From contig CAYPDX010000058.1 of the NCBI GenBank assembly GCA_964409695.1, positions 1 through 6,503 on the forward strand: DNA of 6,503 bases, read 5' to 3'. Each line of letters starts with the position of its first letter. Positions within the stretch are counted from its first letter, which is position 1. The notes under the pieces were generated by a model. That model had not been told where the DNA came from and did not search any database. It saw nothing but the letters and a program-made list of their open reading frames with translations. Source of the DNA: JABDAD01 sp964409695. Lineage in GTDB: Bacteria > Pseudomonadota > Alphaproteobacteria > Rickettsiales > Rickettsiaceae. The position numbers and the translations under genes were made by a program. Positions 4,493-6,503 of this stretch are shown here, one piece after another.

Positions 4493-5743
4493 GTGCAGAT
4501 AGTAGCTTTAGTTGATTGTAATAATTTCTTTGTATCATGCGAAAGAGTTTTTAACCCGAGCCTTACAGCCAAGCCAGTTGTTATTCTCTCTAATAATGAT
4601 GGATGCATAATTGCTAGATCTGAGGAAGCAAAAAAACTCGGACTAAAGATGGAACCTTATTTTAAAGTCAAAGATTTTTGCATAAATAATAAGGTTAGAG
4701 TGTTTTCATCAAATTACTCTCTATATGGAGACATGTCTTCTAGAGTAATGTCTCTTTTACATGAATTTTCTTCTGAAGTTGAAATCTATTCTATAGACGA
4801 AGCTTTTATAAACTTATCTCACGTACCATCGTCAAGATTAGTAGAATTTGCAGAAGGAATAAGAGCAAAAATATTGAGAGACACTGGAATACCGGTTTCA
4901 ATAGGTATTAGCACAACAAAAACGCTTGCAAAAATAGCTCAAGCTATAGCAAAGAAGAATAAATATAATGGCGTATATAATCTACTAGATAAGGATGATC
5001 AAACAAGAGTTCTATCAATGACACCAAATTCAGATATCTGGGGAATAGGAATAAAATCAGCAAGAACTCTTGAAGATCTAGGTGTTTTTAACGCATTACA
5101 ATTTAGAGATATGAATAGTAGCTACGTTAGGAAATATTTAAAATTATCTGGACAAAAAATTCAACAAGAATTAAAAGAACATTCTTGCTTCGAAATAGAG
5201 CAAATACATGAAACAACTAAAAACATTACAGTATCCAGATCATTTGGAAAGCCTGTTTATAAACTGGAAGAAATGGAATATATAATTTCAGAATTTGCAG
5301 CAAGAGCATCTATAAAATTAAGAAGACAAAAAAGCGTTTGCTCTACTATTTATATATACACAAGAACTGGCGCCTTTAATAACGAAAATAAGTATATTGC
5401 TAGTACAATAGAATATCTTTCATCTTCTAGTTCAAGTAGCTCAATAATAATCTCAAAAGCAAAAATTGCACTAAAACGTATATTTAGAGATGGGTATGGT
5501 TTCAAAAAAGCTGGAATAATACTTCAAGATATATCGCAAGAGCAATATAAGCAGCTAAGCTTCTACGAAGAGGAGCCTGGCAAGAAGAACCTATCCGCAT
5601 TAATTGATAGTATAAACGCGAAAATTGGCAATAGATCCTTATTCTACCTAGCCCAGGGGATCTCTACACAAACCATTGGTAAAAATAGTTTTTGCTCAAA
5701 AAATTACACAACAAAATGGGAAGAATTACTGAACGTTAGTTAA
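4493..5743 (+). CDS. umuC: UmuC-like catalytic subunit of error-prone DNA polymerase V
   Basis: Y-family polymerase that copies past DNA lesions with UmuD' and RecA. At 416 residues it is close to E. coli UmuC (422). The palm carries metal-binding Asp8 in DCNNFF (8-13) and Asp102-Glu103 in YSIDEAF (99-105). Finger residues lie in the NPSL...NNDGCIIARSEEAK stretch (21-47), the thumb at about 165-235 and the little finger at about 240-345. QLSFY at 354-358 matches the beta-clamp-binding peptide, and a DUF4113-like C-terminal part ends with YTTKWEEL (405-412). The GTG start 13 bp after umuD aligns with the family N-terminus; no clear Shine-Dalgarno is present. An odd run of eight serines occupies 310-317 in the little-finger region. 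All catalytic residues are present, so it should be active. Confidence 0.95.
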   Translation: MQIVALVDCNNFFVSCERVFNPSLTAKPVVILSNNDGCIIARSEEAKKLGLKMEPYFKVKDFCINNKVRVFSSNYSLYGDMSSRVMSLLHEFSSEVEIYSIDEAFINLSHVPSSRLVEFAEGIRAKILRDTGIPVSIGISTTKTLAKIAQAIAKKNKYNGVYNLLDKDDQTRVLSMTPNSDIWGIGIKSARTLEDLGVFNALQFRDMNSSYVRKYLKLSGQKIQQELKEHSCFEIEQIHETTKNITVSRSFGKPVYKLEEMEYIISEFAARASIKLRRQKSVCSTIYIYTRTGAFNNENKYIASTIEYLSSSSSSSSIIISKAKIALKRIFRDGYGFKKAGIILQDISQEQYKQLSFYEEEPGKKNLSALIDSINAKIGNRSLFYLAQGISTQTIGKNSFCSKNYTTKWEELLNVS

Positions 5744-5763
5744 AAATATACATAGATGGTAAA

Positions 5764-6246
5764 ATGACAAACATATATGAAATTATTACAAGAGTAATAA
5801 GTGGCACGCCTACATGGGTTTTTGCTATATTTATATATTTAATATTTATCGGAACTACGGCGACAAGAGAGAAAACTATACATTTGCCAAAATTATTCAT
5901 TATCCCAGCAGTATTAATTGGAATGAAATATAAAATTTTTTGCAATATTGAACTAGTATCGTGTCTTTTACTAAGTTTAATAATAGGATTCCTTCCAGGA
6001 TTTTTCTCCGGACTAAAAACTAAAATTCAAATTTTTAAAGATTCAGCAACAGCGCTAGTTCCAGGCAACTACCACACTCTTACAATATTACTCTTATTCT
6101 TTTTTAGTAAATACTCACTTGGTTATTTAATGGCAACTACCACAGACCACAAATATTTATTTTTAGACACATCAATTAGCGCAATATTGTCTGGATATTT
6201 CCTTGGAAGAGCAGCAGCCTATTATTATAGATTTTTAAAAAGCTAG
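5764..6246 (+). CDS. DUF6622-like multi-pass membrane protein
   Basis: A 160-residue inner-membrane protein of unknown function. Hydrophobic segments at about 17-33, 43-56, 62-82, 105-123 and 135-153 suggest four or five membrane spans. The TPTWVFAIFIYLIFIGTT start (15-32), the PG near 100 and the FFSKYSLGYLMA (113-124) and SGYFLGRA (143-150) segments fit the DUF6622 family as I remember it. Its ATG lies 20 bp after umuC, and the next gene starts 10 bp after its stop, so it is almost certainly co-transcribed with the polymerase V genes. A link to DNA damage is implied only by position. Family assignment is moderate; the membrane nature is clear. Confidence 0.8.
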   Translation: MTNIYEIITRVISGTPTWVFAIFIYLIFIGTTATREKTIHLPKLFIIPAVLIGMKYKIFCNIELVSCLLLSLIIGFLPGFFSGLKTKIQIFKDSATALVPGNYHTLTILLLFFFSKYSLGYLMATTTDHKYLFLDTSISAILSGYFLGRAAAYYYRFLKS

Positions 6247-6256
6247 AAAAAGATTT

Positions 6257-6503
6257 ATGAAACCACTAAAAACCCTAATAGAGCTTGAGAAAGACACACG
6301 AGATTTTGGATTTGCCTGGCCAAACAAGGAAGCTGCTCTAGCACAAGCCATTAGTGAATGCGAAGAAATAAAAGAAGCAATTGAGCAAAATCATTCTAGA
6401 GAAGATCTACAGGATGAAATCGGCGATCTAATTCACGCAGCTATTTCACTATGTATTTTTTCTGAATTTGATGTTGAAGAAACTATAGAGAAAATTAAAA
6501 ACT
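6257..6503 (+). CDS. MazG-like nucleoside triphosphate pyrophosphohydrolase (3' end outside window)
   Basis: The first 82 residues are visible and the frame is open at the window end. The pattern SECEEIKEAIE (33-43) followed by DEIGDLIHAAISL (53-65) gives the EExxE...ExxD metal-binding arrangement of the all-alpha MazG/dUTPase superfamily. These enzymes hydrolyse NTPs or dNTPs to monophosphates and pyrophosphate, clearing non-canonical or excess nucleotides. The opening LIELEKDTRDFGFAWPN suggests a short single-domain MazG-like protein of about 100-120 residues rather than full-length two-domain MazG. It begins 10 bp after the membrane protein gene, as the fourth gene of the umuDC operon; no strong Shine-Dalgarno is seen. 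The substrate cannot be told from the sequence. Confidence 0.85.
   Translation, partial: MKPLKTLIELEKDTRDFGFAWPNKEAALAQAISECEEIKEAIEQNHSREDLQDEIGDLIHAAISLCIFSEFDVEETIEKIKN

Noticed and set aside
5736..5945. Minus-strand frame of 69 codons, hydrophobic
   Set aside because: Antisense to the membrane protein gene; hydrophobicity follows from the opposite strand.
1..6503. CRISPR array, tRNA, rRNA or complete insertion sequence
   Set aside because: No regularly spaced repeats, cloverleaf, rRNA-like sequence or transposase was recognised.

Overview
AT-rich window whose proteins point to an alphaproteobacterium, most likely an intracellular lineage of the Rickettsiales or Holosporales type. The evidence is the alphaproteobacterial NadD signature (GGSFDPPHEGH with an 'NPLKP' segment), a short stand-alone BolA-like protein, a 90-residue HU, very low G+C in spacers, and decayed GC-rich palindromes scattered between genes. 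This placement comes from remembered family features, not from a search.

Layout. Positions 1-233 are non-coding and hold an imperfect hairpin with a T9 run on the minus strand, probably the terminator of the next gene. Positions 234-1511 (-) encode a 425-residue acidic Ser/Val-rich protein of unknown function with a near-consensus sigma-70 promoter. Positions 1594-2205 (-) encode nadD, and 2204-2440 (+) encode a BolA/IbaG-type protein; the two divergent start codons overlap in one CATG. A perfect 16-bp-stem palindrome (2490-2524) lies between bolA and a convergent gene for a 171-residue Pro/Val/Thr-rich acidic protein (2555-3070, -), which also has a very good promoter and Shine-Dalgarno. Positions 3243-3395 are a possible repeat or remnant ORF. 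A GC-rich hairpin at 3370-3389 follows the HU gene (3406-3678, -).

The right half is one co-directional operon on the plus strand: umuD (3961-4479), umuC (4493-5743), a DUF6622-like membrane protein (5764-6246) and a MazG-like NTP pyrophosphohydrolase cut by the window end (6257 onward). Gaps are 13, 20 and 10 bp. UmuD keeps the cleavage site and Ser/Lys dyad, and UmuC keeps its polymerase and clamp-binding motifs, so this looks like a functional error-prone polymerase V module. It sits behind a promoter whose -10 box lies inside a 22-bp dyad (TTGATTA-N8-TAATCAA), a candidate operator unlike the known LexA boxes.

The main points of interest are this operon (polymerase V, a nucleotide-pool enzyme and a membrane protein) with its unusual operator and a UmuD that carries a DNA-binding-like N-terminus; the two low-complexity acidic orphan proteins with strong expression signals; the overlapping nadD/bolA starts; and the palindromic elements.
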